A model generated the notes under the pieces. The model was not told the origin of the DNA. It did no database searches and saw only the letters and a list, made by a program, of their open reading frames with translations. From Thioclava sediminum (GTDB lineage Bacteria > Pseudomonadota > Alphaproteobacteria > Rhodobacterales > Rhodobacteraceae), in NCBI RefSeq assembly GCF_002020355.1, contig NZ_MPZV01000003.1, forward strand, positions 62,001 through 126,000: a stretch of 64,000 nt of DNA. Reading direction: 5' to 3'. Both the position numbers and the translations under genes were made by a program. Shown piece by piece: positions 45,099 through 54,152 of this stretch (within the stretch, counting starts at the first letter, position 1; every line of letters begins with the position of its first letter).

Positions 45099-46004
45099 AT
45101 GCTGCGAAAACTGCTGGGCCGGGCGAAAATCTCGAAGCTCGGGATCACCACGCCCGAGCCGCGTCCGGACCGTCATGGCATCGCGATTGCCGCGATCGTG
45201 CGCAACGAGGCGCGGTTCATCGGCGAATGGGCGCGGTTCCACCATGCGGCAGGCGTGCGGCATTTCGTAATCTATGACGATGCCTGCACGGATGAGACCC
45301 GCGCGGTGCTGCAAGGCGCGCTACCGCCCGAGGCGCTCACGATCATTCCCTGGGCACAGCGGCTGAGCGATATCCGTCTCGGGCGCGAGATCCACAATCA
45401 GGTGCTCGCCTATGCCCATGCGGCTGGGAATTTCGGGAGCAACGTGCGCTGGATGGCCTTCATCGACGTGGACGAATTCCTGATCCCCACTGCGGGCGAC
45501 GATCTGAACGCCGCACTTGCGCCTCTGGGCGATATCCCGAATGTCTCGCTGCCGTGGCACATGTTCGGATTCTCCGGCCACGAGACGACGCCCGAGGGCG
45601 GGATGCTCGCCAATTTCACCACCCGTGCACGCGATCCGATGGGGGATGCGCCGGGGCTGCGGGCGTTCAAGATGCTCGTCGATCCGTGCCGCCTGACGGC
45701 GCTGCGCGTTCATTCGATGGAGACCGAGGACGGGCAGGTGACGTGGAACGACGCGGGGGTGAAATCCGACATGAGCGCGCGCGACAAGGCGGAGTTCTAC
45801 TCCACCGCCGCCGTGCAGCTGAACCACTATTACACGCGCTCGAAAGCCGATCTGGAGGCCAAGATCGCGCGCGGGCCGAACCTTGTGGCCAAGCGCGAGG
45901 CCTATCGCCGCAAGGTGATGCGCACCGTGAACAGCGTCGAGGCGGACACGGTCGAGGATACGCGCGCCCGCGATCTGGCCGCGCGCCTCGGGATCACCGG
46001 TTAA
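45099..46004 (+). CDS. Glycosyltransferase family 92-like protein
   Basis: A 301-residue protein. It has IAAIVRNEARFIGEWARFH near the start, YDDACTDET for the nucleotide-sugar site, and AFIDVDEFL as the metal-binding acidic motif, a pattern shared by GT92 and related GT2-like enzymes. It follows wzc by 39 bp, so it probably shares the transcript and adds a sugar to the same polymer. Its 3' end overlaps the convergent GT gene by 4 bp. Donor unknown. Confidence 0.85.
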   Translation: MLRKLLGRAKISKLGITTPEPRPDRHGIAIAAIVRNEARFIGEWARFHHAAGVRHFVIYDDACTDETRAVLQGALPPEALTIIPWAQRLSDIRLGREIHNQVLAYAHAAGNFGSNVRWMAFIDVDEFLIPTAGDDLNAALAPLGDIPNVSLPWHMFGFSGHETTPEGGMLANFTTRARDPMGDAPGLRAFKMLVDPCRLTALRVHSMETEDGQVTWNDAGVKSDMSARDKAEFYSTAAVQLNHYYTRSKADLEAKIARGPNLVAKREAYRRKVMRTVNSVEADTVEDTRARDLAARLGITG

Positions 46005-46813
46005 GGATCCTTGCGCCAGTTCTCCTCGACCCATTTCGTGGGCCAGAGGAAATGCCGCAGGTGGCGCAGCATCGATCCATCCCGCTCACCGCGCAGGCCA
46101 GCTTTCACATGCTCCATCGGCGCCATATGGGTCGAGCGGCTGTTCCAGCGCCCCTCGATCGCGTCGATCGGGTTCAGCCCGCCGGGGAAGATCACGACTT
46201 TCGCATCCTTCGGCAGTTTCGGCGGTGCGAAGAAGTTCATCGGGAATTGCCGGATGCAGTGCCACTTGAAGGTCGCGACCCAGCCCTTCGGCCAGAACTT
46301 CACACCACCCGGCGTGCGCCGCGTCACGAAACGCTGCTCGAAGACGTATTTCTCCGCCGTGCCCTGAGGATCGGCGAGGAATTCCTCGCGCAACGGCGCC
46401 AGCTTGCCGATCGGGAAACGGTAGAGCGAGGTCTGGCCCAGCCGCTCGAACGGGGTGTTCGGGTTGCGGGTCAGGATCACGTCATCGGGGTCGCCGTACT
46501 CGAACATCGCATCGAGATTGCCGGTCACGACCACGTCGAGGTCGAGAAACAGCACCGGCCCCGACAGCCCGCCCAGATCCGAGCGCCACAGCCGCGACTT
46601 GCCCCAGATGCCCTGACGAACATTGGGCATGTCGCAATCGAGTTCGGGCAGCGGCATCGCGGTGATACCCGGATCGAGCCCCTCGAACGTGTCGGTGAAG
46701 CAGTAGAAATCGAAGGGCGGCGTCACATGGCGCGCGACCATTCCGTAGAGGCGGTTGACGTAATCGACGCCGTATTTCTTGCCCCAGCGGATACAGATGA
46801 TCTGTTTCTTCAT
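46001..46813 (-). CDS. Glycosyltransferase (DxD-containing, GT8-like)
   Basis: A 270-residue protein. FYCFTDTFEGL and VLFLDLDVVVTGNLD (the DxD-type metal motif) are followed by VATFKWHCIRQFP, as in GT8-like or related bacterial transferases. I start at the ATG at 46811-46813. The gene is convergent with the GT92-like gene and lies on the same strand as the sulfotransferase upstream, 72 bp away. Product unknown; it probably modifies the surface glycan. Confidence 0.78.
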   Translation of the reverse strand: MKKQIICIRWGKKYGVDYVNRLYGMVARHVTPPFDFYCFTDTFEGLDPGITAMPLPELDCDMPNVRQGIWGKSRLWRSDLGGLSGPVLFLDLDVVVTGNLDAMFEYGDPDDVILTRNPNTPFERLGQTSLYRFPIGKLAPLREEFLADPQGTAEKYVFEQRFVTRRTPGGVKFWPKGWVATFKWHCIRQFPMNFFAPPKLPKDAKVVIFPGGLNPIDAIEGRWNSRSTHMAPMEHVKAGLRGERDGSMLRHLRHFLWPTKWVEENWRKDP

Positions 46814-46885
46814 GCGACACCTTTTTGAGTTACGCGCCCTCAATAGCCCCAGCGGGCGGGGCCGTGCAATCGCGGATCGGAGGGG

Positions 46886-47581
46886 TCAGCGGAAGAAGCG
46901 CGGCCGCAGATGGGCGTTGAGCTTTTTCGCCAAGCGCTTGAGCGGGTGCATCTTCTTGCCGCGCGTGCGTCCGATATCCTGCAGATCCGCCGCATCGAGC
47001 CCATAGGCGGGCAGGCGGGCCGCGAGGTCGTCGGCGCTGTCGTGATCCAGATCGAATTCCACGTATTGATCCGGCTTGTCGGCCATATAGGCGCGCACAT
47101 CGGCCAGATGCGCATCCCATTCCGCGCACCATTGATCCTTCAGTACTTCGAGATCGGTCAGCCCCCGCGCCGCCAGTTCGCGCTTGGCAAACTCGCCATG
47201 GCCATGCTTGAGGCGCGAGGCGATCCAGCCTTCGCGGTCGCGGAAGTTCAGCAGCAGGATCGTGTCGGGATAGTCGCGCAGGATCTCGCGGAACGCCGTG
47301 GCGCCTTCCCAGGTCACGGTGCCGTCGCTGTAGATCAGGTCGCAGTAGAAGGTGAAATTCTCGGCGCTGGCAAAGACTTTGCGCCCGGCGGCGAGGTTCT
47401 CGCGCATCACCCGGCCGATGCGGCGCGGCACGGGGCGGCCTTCGCGGATCTTGTGGTGAACGGTGGGGTGACCCGCGGCGCGGAACAGCTCGGCCAGCGA
47501 GCGCGTGCCGCATTTGTTGAACCCGATTGCGACGACGCGCGGCAGGGCGTGCGGTTGCGCGGAAGCGGCGCGATCTTGCAT
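46886..47581 (-). CDS. Sulfotransferase family protein
   Basis: A 231-residue protein. The P-loop-like VVAIGFNKCGTRSL (residues 16-29) is the 5'-phosphosulfate loop, and LLLNFRDREGWIASRL (near 109-124) fits the 3'-phosphate site. GAGGTCGCC precedes the ATG. There is no signal peptide, so it acts on a cytoplasmic or membrane-facing acceptor. It lies just upstream of the GT8-like gene on the same strand, next to the wza-wzc set. Acceptor unknown. Confidence 0.75.
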   Translation of the reverse strand: MQDRAASAQPHALPRVVAIGFNKCGTRSLAELFRAAGHPTVHHKIREGRPVPRRIGRVMRENLAAGRKVFASAENFTFYCDLIYSDGTVTWEGATAFREILRDYPDTILLLNFRDREGWIASRLKHGHGEFAKRELAARGLTDLEVLKDQWCAEWDAHLADVRAYMADKPDQYVEFDLDHDSADDLAARLPAYGLDAADLQDIGRTRGKKMHPLKRLAKKLNAHLRPRFFR

Positions 47582-47694
47582 GGCGACCTCGGAGCGGGTG
47601 AGACAGGAGCGGCGATAGCCTAGCCTCTCCTATCCCATCTTGGGCGGACCGTTTCAATCGCGCTTTGCGCGACTGACGCTCCGCCGCAAGCCGG

Positions 47695-49041
47695 TTACAT
47701 CCGCAGCCGGAAGTAGCTCATCTCGATATTGCCTTCCATCCCGGTGTCGCAATGGCCGAAGCGCGAGTTCGAGGTGCCGTCGATCTTGCCGCCAGAGACG
47801 ATCGCGACGCCTTCGATCCCGTCGGCCTGCGCCGAGAAGCTCACATCCTTCATTGCGAGGATCTGACCGCCGTAGAAGGAGATTTTCGCCGCCGAGGAGA
47901 CGCCACCCATCGTGATCAGCTTCGCGCCGCCATCGGGGGCGCAATTGTCGTTACGCCCGATCCGCAGCCCCTGCGGAGCCGAGAAGCTGCGATCATCGGT
48001 CGAGGTGTTCGCGAAGATCGCGTTTTCGAGCGCGACGCCATTGCCGAATTTCACCGGGCAGCTCGCGATCACCGCGACTTCTGAGAGCACGCTCGGATCG
48101 GTCGTCACAGTGTCGTCGACCTTGCTCGGCACCGAGATCGTCACGCTCGAATTGCAGTCGAGCACATAGAGATTGCCGGGGGTGAAATCGGTAGTTTCAA
48201 GCTTCGTTCCGGTAAGGACCGTCGGGGTTCTGTTCGTGATATAGGCCGGCAAGTAGCCGGTGCCGTCCCGCATGGACTGGATGATTTTCGGAATCCGGTC
48301 GAGCACGCGCAGCTTGTAGAAGGAGGTGCGCAGCGCCTCTTGCAGCCCGTCATTCTTCGTGAAGCCCGAGGCGGGAATGTCGAGCTTGCTGGTGTCGGGC
48401 ATCGACACGATCGCGCCGCTCTCGAAGAGGTTGTTCTGATTGAGCGAAACATATTGCGCCGCATAGAGGCAGAAGCCCGAAGCGAAGCTGTTGCCCGATT
48501 GCAGGTCGATAACGCCTTTCGCGGCCAGACCTTCGGTGAGGCAGGCGGGCTGATAGGCTTCGGCCACGGCGCCGGTGTTGATTTGCCAACCGTCCTGACC
48601 GATCACCTTGCCGAAGAAGGTGGGTGCGGCGTTCGCGCGCTCGGTCGTGCGATGGGCCATCACGCGGACGGCCGGGCTCAGATCGAGGTCTTCGGCGTAA
48701 TCCGTGACGAAGCGGTGATTGGTCGCGTCGTAATAGCCGAAGGTCACGTCGTCTTTGGTGATCACCGAAGTCCCGTCATCGGAGGCGAGGTTGGAATGCG
48801 CCAGCTGGGCCGCACGGGTCTTCGCCTCGTCTTTGGTGATCAGCGGGTCAGAGGAGAGATACATCGCGCCGAGCGCCGCCGCATCGGCCGCGTCCTGCAT
48901 CACCACCCGATTGCGATAGCCGTTCGAGACGTCGAGCGCGAGGCTGCCGACAGCGAGGAACAGGATCGTCCAGAACAGCGAAAGCTGGGTGATCATGCCA
49001 TCTTCTTCAGCGGTAAAATCGGTAATCGTTACGCGGTTCAT
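47695..49041 (-). CDS. TadG-like pilus-assembly protein
   Basis: A 448-residue protein. A single N-terminal helix (about 19-38, ITQLSLFWTILFLAVGSLALD) leads to a long exported region. ALDVSNGYRNRVVMQDAADAAALGAM is the classic TadG/pilus-assembly start. The rest contains scattered cysteines and is otherwise unrecognised. The ATG lies one base after the stop of the TadE-like gene, so the two are coupled. No other tad or flp genes are in the window. Confidence 0.82.
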   Translation of the reverse strand: MNRVTITDFTAEEDGMITQLSLFWTILFLAVGSLALDVSNGYRNRVVMQDAADAAALGAMYLSSDPLITKDEAKTRAAQLAHSNLASDDGTSVITKDDVTFGYYDATNHRFVTDYAEDLDLSPAVRVMAHRTTERANAAPTFFGKVIGQDGWQINTGAVAEAYQPACLTEGLAAKGVIDLQSGNSFASGFCLYAAQYVSLNQNNLFESGAIVSMPDTSKLDIPASGFTKNDGLQEALRTSFYKLRVLDRIPKIIQSMRDGTGYLPAYITNRTPTVLTGTKLETTDFTPGNLYVLDCNSSVTISVPSKVDDTVTTDPSVLSEVAVIASCPVKFGNGVALENAIFANTSTDDRSFSAPQGLRIGRNDNCAPDGGAKLITMGGVSSAAKISFYGGQILAMKDVSFSAQADGIEGVAIVSGGKIDGTSNSRFGHCDTGMEGNIEMSYFRLRM

Positions 49042-49042
49042 G

Positions 49043-49447
49043 TCAGGACTCCATGTAGCGGTAGTCGTGGACCGTGAGGTCCATGTTGAGAACTCTGGTG
49101 AAAAGACCTGTAGCGACGAGTTCGGACATCGGGATCGTCACGCGGGTCTCGATGATCCCGTCTGTGACCTGCGTGTCGACCGTGTACGTATTTTCGTCAT
49201 AGGGCAGCAGGGCGCGCAGGCGCGCCATCGTGTCCTCGTCATTCTCGAACCGCCCAACCGAGTAGGCGCGATCGACATCCTGCACGATACCGAGGATCCG
49301 CGACTGGGCGTTGAAGATGAGGGAAACATCGACGGTGGCGGCGAGCATCCCGATAAACAACGGCAGCCAGAGCAATGCTTCGATCGTTGTGGCGCCGTCT
49401 TCGGCGGAGAAGAAACTCTTTAAACGCTTCAAGACAGGACGCCCCAT
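49043..49447 (-). CDS. TadE-like pseudopilin
   Basis: A 134-residue protein. EDGATTIEALLWLPLFIGMLAATVDVS (about 16-42) is the TadE membrane segment with the glutamate expected after the processing site. I chose the ATG at 49445-49447; its ribosome site is weak. It is followed at once by the TadG-like gene. It is an orphan pair with no prepilin or ATPase gene nearby. Confidence 0.82.
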   Translation of the reverse strand: MGRPVLKRLKSFFSAEDGATTIEALLWLPLFIGMLAATVDVSLIFNAQSRILGIVQDVDRAYSVGRFENDEDTMARLRALLPYDENTYTVDTQVTDGIIETRVTIPMSELVATGLFTRVLNMDLTVHDYRYMES

Positions 49448-49662
49448 GGTTGAAAACGGTTGATTAACTATCTCCAGTTGCAAAAAGCGAAACTACCGCG
49501 GCGTAAATATGGCGAAATTGCGAAAATGGGGCTGAAATTGATCGGAATCGACACATTTGGGCGCGCGATGCTTCGGGCTGCGGTCTTTGCAGCGCGACGT
49601 TGCGCCGGTCCCCGCCGCCGCCTACAACGCCCCCAGATCACAGCTTGTTTCGGAGCCCGCCC

Positions 49663-50823
49663 ATGACGCCCGCCGCGCGCTATGCCGCCGCCATCGATAT
49701 TCTCGACCGCATCCAGACGGGCGAGGTGGCCGAGCGCGCGCTGACCAACTGGGCGCGCGGCCACCGGTTCGCGGGCTCCAAGGACCGCGCGGCGATCCGC
49801 GATCACGTCTTCGATGTGTTGCGCTGCAAGGCGAGTGCCGCGCTTGCCGGGGGCGGGGCGCAGGGACGCGCCTTGGTCGCCGGGCTGCTCCGTTTGCAGG
49901 GCACCGATCCCGCAACGGTCTTCACAGGCGAGGGCTTTGCGCCTGATCCTCTCTCCGACGAGGAGCGCGCGGCCCTGTCCAAGCCTTTGCCCGACGACAT
50001 TGCGCAATTGGACTGGCCCGATTGGCTGCGCGACCAGCTTGCCGCCGATCTCGGGCCGGACTTCAACGCCATTTCCGAGGCGATGCGCGCCCGCGCGCCG
50101 GTCTTCCTGCGCGTCAATCTCGCAAAAGCAGACCGCGCCGAGGCGATCGCCGCGCTCGCCAAGGATGGAATCGAGGCGTTTCCGCATCCGCTGGCAGAGA
50201 CGGCGCTGGAGCTTGGCGAGGGCGCGCGGCGCATTCAGCAGGCTGAGGCTTACACGAACGGTCTGGTGGAGTTGCAGGATGCGGCGTCGCAAGCGGCCAT
50301 CGCCTCTGTCCCGATCGCGGCGGGTCAGCGCGTGCTCGATTATTGCGCGGGTGGCGGGGGCAAGGCGCTGGCGCTGGCGGCAGCCTGTCCCGAGGCGCAG
50401 ATCGCCGCGCACGACATCGATGCGGGGCGGATGCGCGATCTGCCCGTCCGTGCGAAACGGGCCGGGACGAAAGTGGCCATGCGCGCGCCGGGCGATCCTG
50501 GGACGGGCTATGACCTCGTCTTGGTCGATGCGCCCTGTTCGGGCTCGGGGACCTGGCGCCGGGCGCCGGATGCGAAATGGCGTCTGAGTGCTGCGCGGCT
50601 GGCCGAACTCGTGACCCTGCAGAGCGAAATTCTCGACGTCGCCCGCGACCTCGTCGCACCCGGCGGACGACTGGTTTACATGACATGCTCGCTTCTCTCG
50701 GTCGAGAATGGAGCGCAGATCGCCGATTTCGTGACGCGTCACGGCTGCGAGCTCGTGTCGCAGCGGCAATTCACGCCGCTCTCCGGTGGAGACGGGTTTT
50801 TCGTCGCCCAGCCCCAGCTCTGA
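49663..50823 (+). CDS. rsmB: RsmB-type rRNA cytosine-C5 methyltransferase
   Basis: A 386-residue SAM-dependent RNA methyltransferase. The N-terminal NusB-like domain is residues 1-130. The catalytic domain has YCAGGGGKALALAA (SAM loop), VDAPCSGSGTW (motif IV cysteine) and VYMTCSLLSVEN (motif VI catalytic cysteine). RsmB methylates C967 of 16S rRNA in E. coli; the same target is likely here. The start ATG at 49663 has a weak GGAG upstream. It stands alone before cckA. Confidence 0.85.
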   Translation: MTPAARYAAAIDILDRIQTGEVAERALTNWARGHRFAGSKDRAAIRDHVFDVLRCKASAALAGGGAQGRALVAGLLRLQGTDPATVFTGEGFAPDPLSDEERAALSKPLPDDIAQLDWPDWLRDQLAADLGPDFNAISEAMRARAPVFLRVNLAKADRAEAIAALAKDGIEAFPHPLAETALELGEGARRIQQAEAYTNGLVELQDAASQAAIASVPIAAGQRVLDYCAGGGGKALALAAACPEAQIAAHDIDAGRMRDLPVRAKRAGTKVAMRAPGDPGTGYDLVLVDAPCSGSGTWRRAPDAKWRLSAARLAELVTLQSEILDVARDLVAPGGRLVYMTCSLLSVENGAQIADFVTRHGCELVSQRQFTPLSGGDGFFVAQPQL

Positions 50824-50958
50824 TTTTTCTGCCACTTTTACCGCCCGGATCACGGCTGCGTGATTGACTCAATCGTCAGTTGAAAGTCTAGTCGCGTTAA
50901 TTGGGTTTTAATTATTTTACCGCGCTATGGGGCCGATCTGTCAGGCAGGGAGGCGAGC

Positions 50959-53343
50959 GTGGGGCGGAACGAATTGATGCTGCAGCCACTCTCGAAGACG
51001 ATGGCGGCGCTGGCGCCGGGTGCGGTCTATTTGCTGCTTGCAGCGGGAATAGCGGCGGCGATCGCCTTCGTGATGCCCGATGAGGTGGTGACCTGGGCGA
51101 TGTTCTCCGTCGCGGGAACGCTCGTGATCACCGCCGCTTGGCTGCGTCTGGCCTTGGCGCAGGACCGAAGGCGGCGCGCACGACAGCAGGAAACGCTCGC
51201 GAATTTCATCGCCCATGACGCCGCGCCGAGTTTTACCACGGATCCCGAAGGCGAGATCGGCTATCAGAACCGCGCCGCCGTGGACCGTTTCGGCTCGCGC
51301 GGCGGGCAGGGGCTGGCGCGAACCCTGGCGGAACTCTTCGCTGATCCGGGCGCGGTGTTGCGCCGCCTGCAAAGCAAGGCAGAGGCGACGGGGGCCGCGC
51401 GCGAGGATCTCGTGACCCGGCGCGGCCATCTGCGGCTCTCTGTTCATCGTATCGGCTCGGGCGATTTTCTCTGGCGGCTCGAAGATATGGCCGAACGGAC
51501 GATTGGCGGGCGCGGCGCGGAAACGATCAGCTTGCCGATGCTCACCGTCTCCAATGGCGGCACGATCCTGTTCATGAACGAGGCGCTGCGGCGGCTCGTG
51601 GGGGAGCGGGTGCGCTCTCTCGATCGTATTTTCACCGATCTGCCACTGCGCTCGGGCGAAGAGCACGAGATCAAGGGAGAGGGCGGCCCCGTCACCGCGG
51701 TCGTGGCCCAGCTTGAAGGCGTGGGCGGTCGATCCGAGGTTTATCTGCTCCCGATCGGTGGACCGCGCTCCGCCGCGGAAGGCGCGAATTTCGAGGCGCT
51801 GCCCGTCGCTATGCTGCGCCTGTCGGCCCATGGTCGGGTGCGCGCAGCCAATCGTGCCGCGCGTGGCCTCCTTGGCGGGATCGAGCCACAGACCCGCCTT
51901 GCCGACCTCCTCGAAGGGCTCGGGCGCCCGGTCTCGGACTGGGTGAACGACGCGCTCGCAGGCCGTGCCGATGGCCGACCCGAAGTGCTGCGCGCCCGGC
52001 GCGGCGACAAGGAGGTCTTTCTTCAGGTTACACTCTCGCGGATCGTGGAAAACGGGCGTGCGGGGCTGCTCGCCGTCCTGTCCGACGCGACGCAGCTCAA
52101 GACGCTCGAGGCGCAATTCGTACAAAGTCAGAAGATGCAGGCAATCGGTCAGCTCGCAGGCGGTGTCGCGCATGATTTCAACAATCTGCTCACCGCGATT
52201 TCGGGTCATTGCGACCTGCTGATGCTGCGCCACGACAAGGGCGATGGCGACTATGCCGATCTCGATCAGATCAGCCAGAATGCCAATCGCGCCGCCGCGC
52301 TAGTGGGGCAATTGCTTGCCTTCTCGCGCAAGCAGACGCTGAAGCCGGAAATCCTCGATCTGCACGACACGCTTTCCGATCTTACCCATCTGCTCAATCG
52401 GTTGGTTGGCGAAAAGGTCGTCCTGAGCGTCAAGCATGAAAGCGATCCCGGGCGGGTGCGCGCAGACAAGCGGCAACTCGAACAGGTCATCATGAACCTC
52501 GTGGTGAACGCGCGCGACGCGATGCCCGGCGGGGGCGAGATTCGGATCGAGACCGACGCGGTGCACCTTGCCGAAAACCGCACCCGCGACCGTGTGGCTG
52601 TGCCGAAGGGCGACTATGTCGCGATCAAGGTCACCGATACCGGTACCGGTATCGCGGCCGATAAATTAAGCAAGATTTTCGAGCCCTTCTTCACCACCAA
52701 ACGCACCGGCGAGGGTACAGGGCTCGGTCTTTCGACCGCCTATGGCATCGTGAAACAGACCGGCGGGTATATCTTTTGCGATTCCGTTCTGGGGACGGGG
52801 ACGAGCTTCACGATCCTTTTGCCCGCCTATGAAGCTGGTGACGAAAGCGATACGCCGCGCGCCGACGGCGATGCCGCGGAGGCGCGAACTGCCCCGCGTG
52901 GCCCCACGACGCTTTCCGTCGTGCCCAAAGCGGAAGCTGCGCCGCTCCCAATAAAGGCGAACCGGGCCCTTGCCGCCGAGGCGACCGTGCTTCTGGTCGA
53001 GGACGAGCCCCCGGTGCGTGCCTTCGCCGCGCGCGCGCTCAAGCTGTGCGGCTACACCGTGCTGGAGGCCGAAAGCGCGGAAGAGGCGCTGGAACTGCTC
53101 GAAGATGCGGATTTGCAGGTCGATATCTTCGTCACCGACGTGATCATGCCCGGGCTCGATGGGCCAAGCTGGGTCAGCCGCGCGCTCGAGGCGCGGCCGG
53201 GCAAGCGCACGGTTTTCATGTCAGGCTATGCGGAGGAAGTGTTCCAGAACGGAACGTCCCCCGTACCGGATTCGGTCTTCCTGCCGAAACCGTTCTCGCT
53301 GAGCGAGTTGACCGCGACGGTGCAGGACTTGCTCTCACGCTAA
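50959..53343 (+). CDS. cckA: CckA-type hybrid sensor histidine kinase
   Basis: A 794-residue hybrid kinase. Two N-terminal membrane segments are at about 18-40 and 48-68. PAS-like domains (about 85-380) follow. The HisKA box is GVAHDFNNLLTAISGH with the phosphoacceptor near His404. The ATPase has VMNLVVNARDAM-type and GLGLST boxes. A C-terminal receiver starts VLLVEDEPPVRAFAARALK and carries the VTDVIMPGLDG aspartate loop. CckA feeds the ChpT-CtrA phosphorelay in alphaproteobacteria. A GTG start follows GGGAGGCGAGC. Its 3' end overlaps the convergent sulfotransferase gene by 9 bp. Confidence 0.93.
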   Translation: MGRNELMLQPLSKTMAALAPGAVYLLLAAGIAAAIAFVMPDEVVTWAMFSVAGTLVITAAWLRLALAQDRRRRARQQETLANFIAHDAAPSFTTDPEGEIGYQNRAAVDRFGSRGGQGLARTLAELFADPGAVLRRLQSKAEATGAAREDLVTRRGHLRLSVHRIGSGDFLWRLEDMAERTIGGRGAETISLPMLTVSNGGTILFMNEALRRLVGERVRSLDRIFTDLPLRSGEEHEIKGEGGPVTAVVAQLEGVGGRSEVYLLPIGGPRSAAEGANFEALPVAMLRLSAHGRVRAANRAARGLLGGIEPQTRLADLLEGLGRPVSDWVNDALAGRADGRPEVLRARRGDKEVFLQVTLSRIVENGRAGLLAVLSDATQLKTLEAQFVQSQKMQAIGQLAGGVAHDFNNLLTAISGHCDLLMLRHDKGDGDYADLDQISQNANRAAALVGQLLAFSRKQTLKPEILDLHDTLSDLTHLLNRLVGEKVVLSVKHESDPGRVRADKRQLEQVIMNLVVNARDAMPGGGEIRIETDAVHLAENRTRDRVAVPKGDYVAIKVTDTGTGIAADKLSKIFEPFFTTKRTGEGTGLGLSTAYGIVKQTGGYIFCDSVLGTGTSFTILLPAYEAGDESDTPRADGDAAEARTAPRGPTTLSVVPKAEAAPLPIKANRALAAEATVLLVEDEPPVRAFAARALKLCGYTVLEAESAEEALELLEDADLQVDIFVTDVIMPGLDGPSWVSRALEARPGKRTVFMSGYAEEVFQNGTSPVPDSVFLPKPFSLSELTATVQDLLSR

Positions 53344-53937
53344 GGCGCGGGTGACCCGATCATAGAGCGCAAGATCGTCTTGCATCGCAACCCGCAGCGC
53401 GGCCTCGGTCTCGGGGGCGAGCCCGGTCTCGACTGCCGGGGGGACGTTTACGCGGGGCAGGGTGATGGCGAAGCCGAGCTGATCTTCAAGAAAATGCACG
53501 AAATCCTCGATCCGCTCATAGGGAAAAATCCGGTCCACCAGCGGCGTGCCCGCATCATCACACAGAAATGCGGCCTGACTGGGCACGTCACTGAACCCTG
53601 CGCGCGGGTCCTCGATGTAATCGCGCGCGAATTGGTCGAAGGAATAGCCGGCTGAAATGTCGCTTTCCTCTATCAAATCGCGCAGTCGAAAACGATAGAG
53701 CGACCGCAACCAGTCGAGCGGCTCGCGCATCAACGCGACCGTGGTGAAACTGGCCTCGGTCTTCGACGACAGCAACGGCGCAAGATGATCCTGGAAATCG
53801 CGGGCCGAGGCGTGTTTGAGAACAGCCGGACGGGTCAGTGCGACGTCGGCCAAAGACTCCAGCGCGGTCTCGACCGCAGAGGAACCTGCCTTCGGCGTGG
53901 CGAGGAAGACGAGTTTTTGTGTCCAGAAAATCAGCAT
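53335..53937 (-). CDS. Sulfotransferase-like protein
   Basis: A 200-residue protein with LVFLATPKAGSSAVETAL near residues 9-26 (5'-phosphosulfate loop) and TVALMREPLDWLRSLYRFR near 66-84 (3'-phosphate loop). It is shorter than usual and may be a minimal or diverged member. Its 3' end overlaps cckA. No neighbouring glycosyltransferase is visible. Acceptor unknown. Confidence 0.7.
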   Translation of the reverse strand: MLIFWTQKLVFLATPKAGSSAVETALESLADVALTRPAVLKHASARDFQDHLAPLLSSKTEASFTTVALMREPLDWLRSLYRFRLRDLIEESDISAGYSFDQFARDYIEDPRAGFSDVPSQAAFLCDDAGTPLVDRIFPYERIEDFVHFLEDQLGFAITLPRVNVPPAVETGLAPETEAALRVAMQDDLALYDRVTRALA

Positions 53938-54041
53938 CTTGGCGGGTCAGCTCCTAACTGAGCCGGTGATAATCATTCGGCCGACGCGGGTAAACCGTTT
54001 CTTAACCGAATTGGCGGTTCAGTGAGTTGTGGAAAATTTTG

Positions 54042-54070
54042 TTGTAATGTTCACGTTCTGTGCGCATAGT
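54042..54070 (+). promoter_or_regulatory. Candidate recA promoter
   Basis: TTGTAA (54042-54047) and CATAGT (54065-54070) are spaced 17 bp. An imperfect GTTC-N7-GTGC (54049-54063) lies between them, and a perfect SOS box follows just downstream. Confidence 0.5.
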
Positions 54071-54077
54071 GCGATCA

Positions 54078-54092
54078 GAACATGAGGTGAAC
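54078..54092. promoter_or_regulatory. LexA SOS box of the GTTC-N7-GTTC type
   Basis: GAAC-ATGAGGT-GAAC is the reverse-strand form of the alphaproteobacterial LexA site GTTCN7GTTC. It lies at about +1 to +15 of the candidate recA promoter and 60 bp before recA, so LexA binding would block transcription until DNA damage. Confidence 0.8.
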
Positions 54093-54152
54093 ATCCGCGC
54101 GAGGGCGTCGCATTGCCGACCAGCCGTCGCTGTGAAATAAGGAAGCGGACAA

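Noticed and set aside
42723-45314. Long minus-strand frame opposite wzc
   Set aside because: Shadow of wzc; no start signal and no motif.
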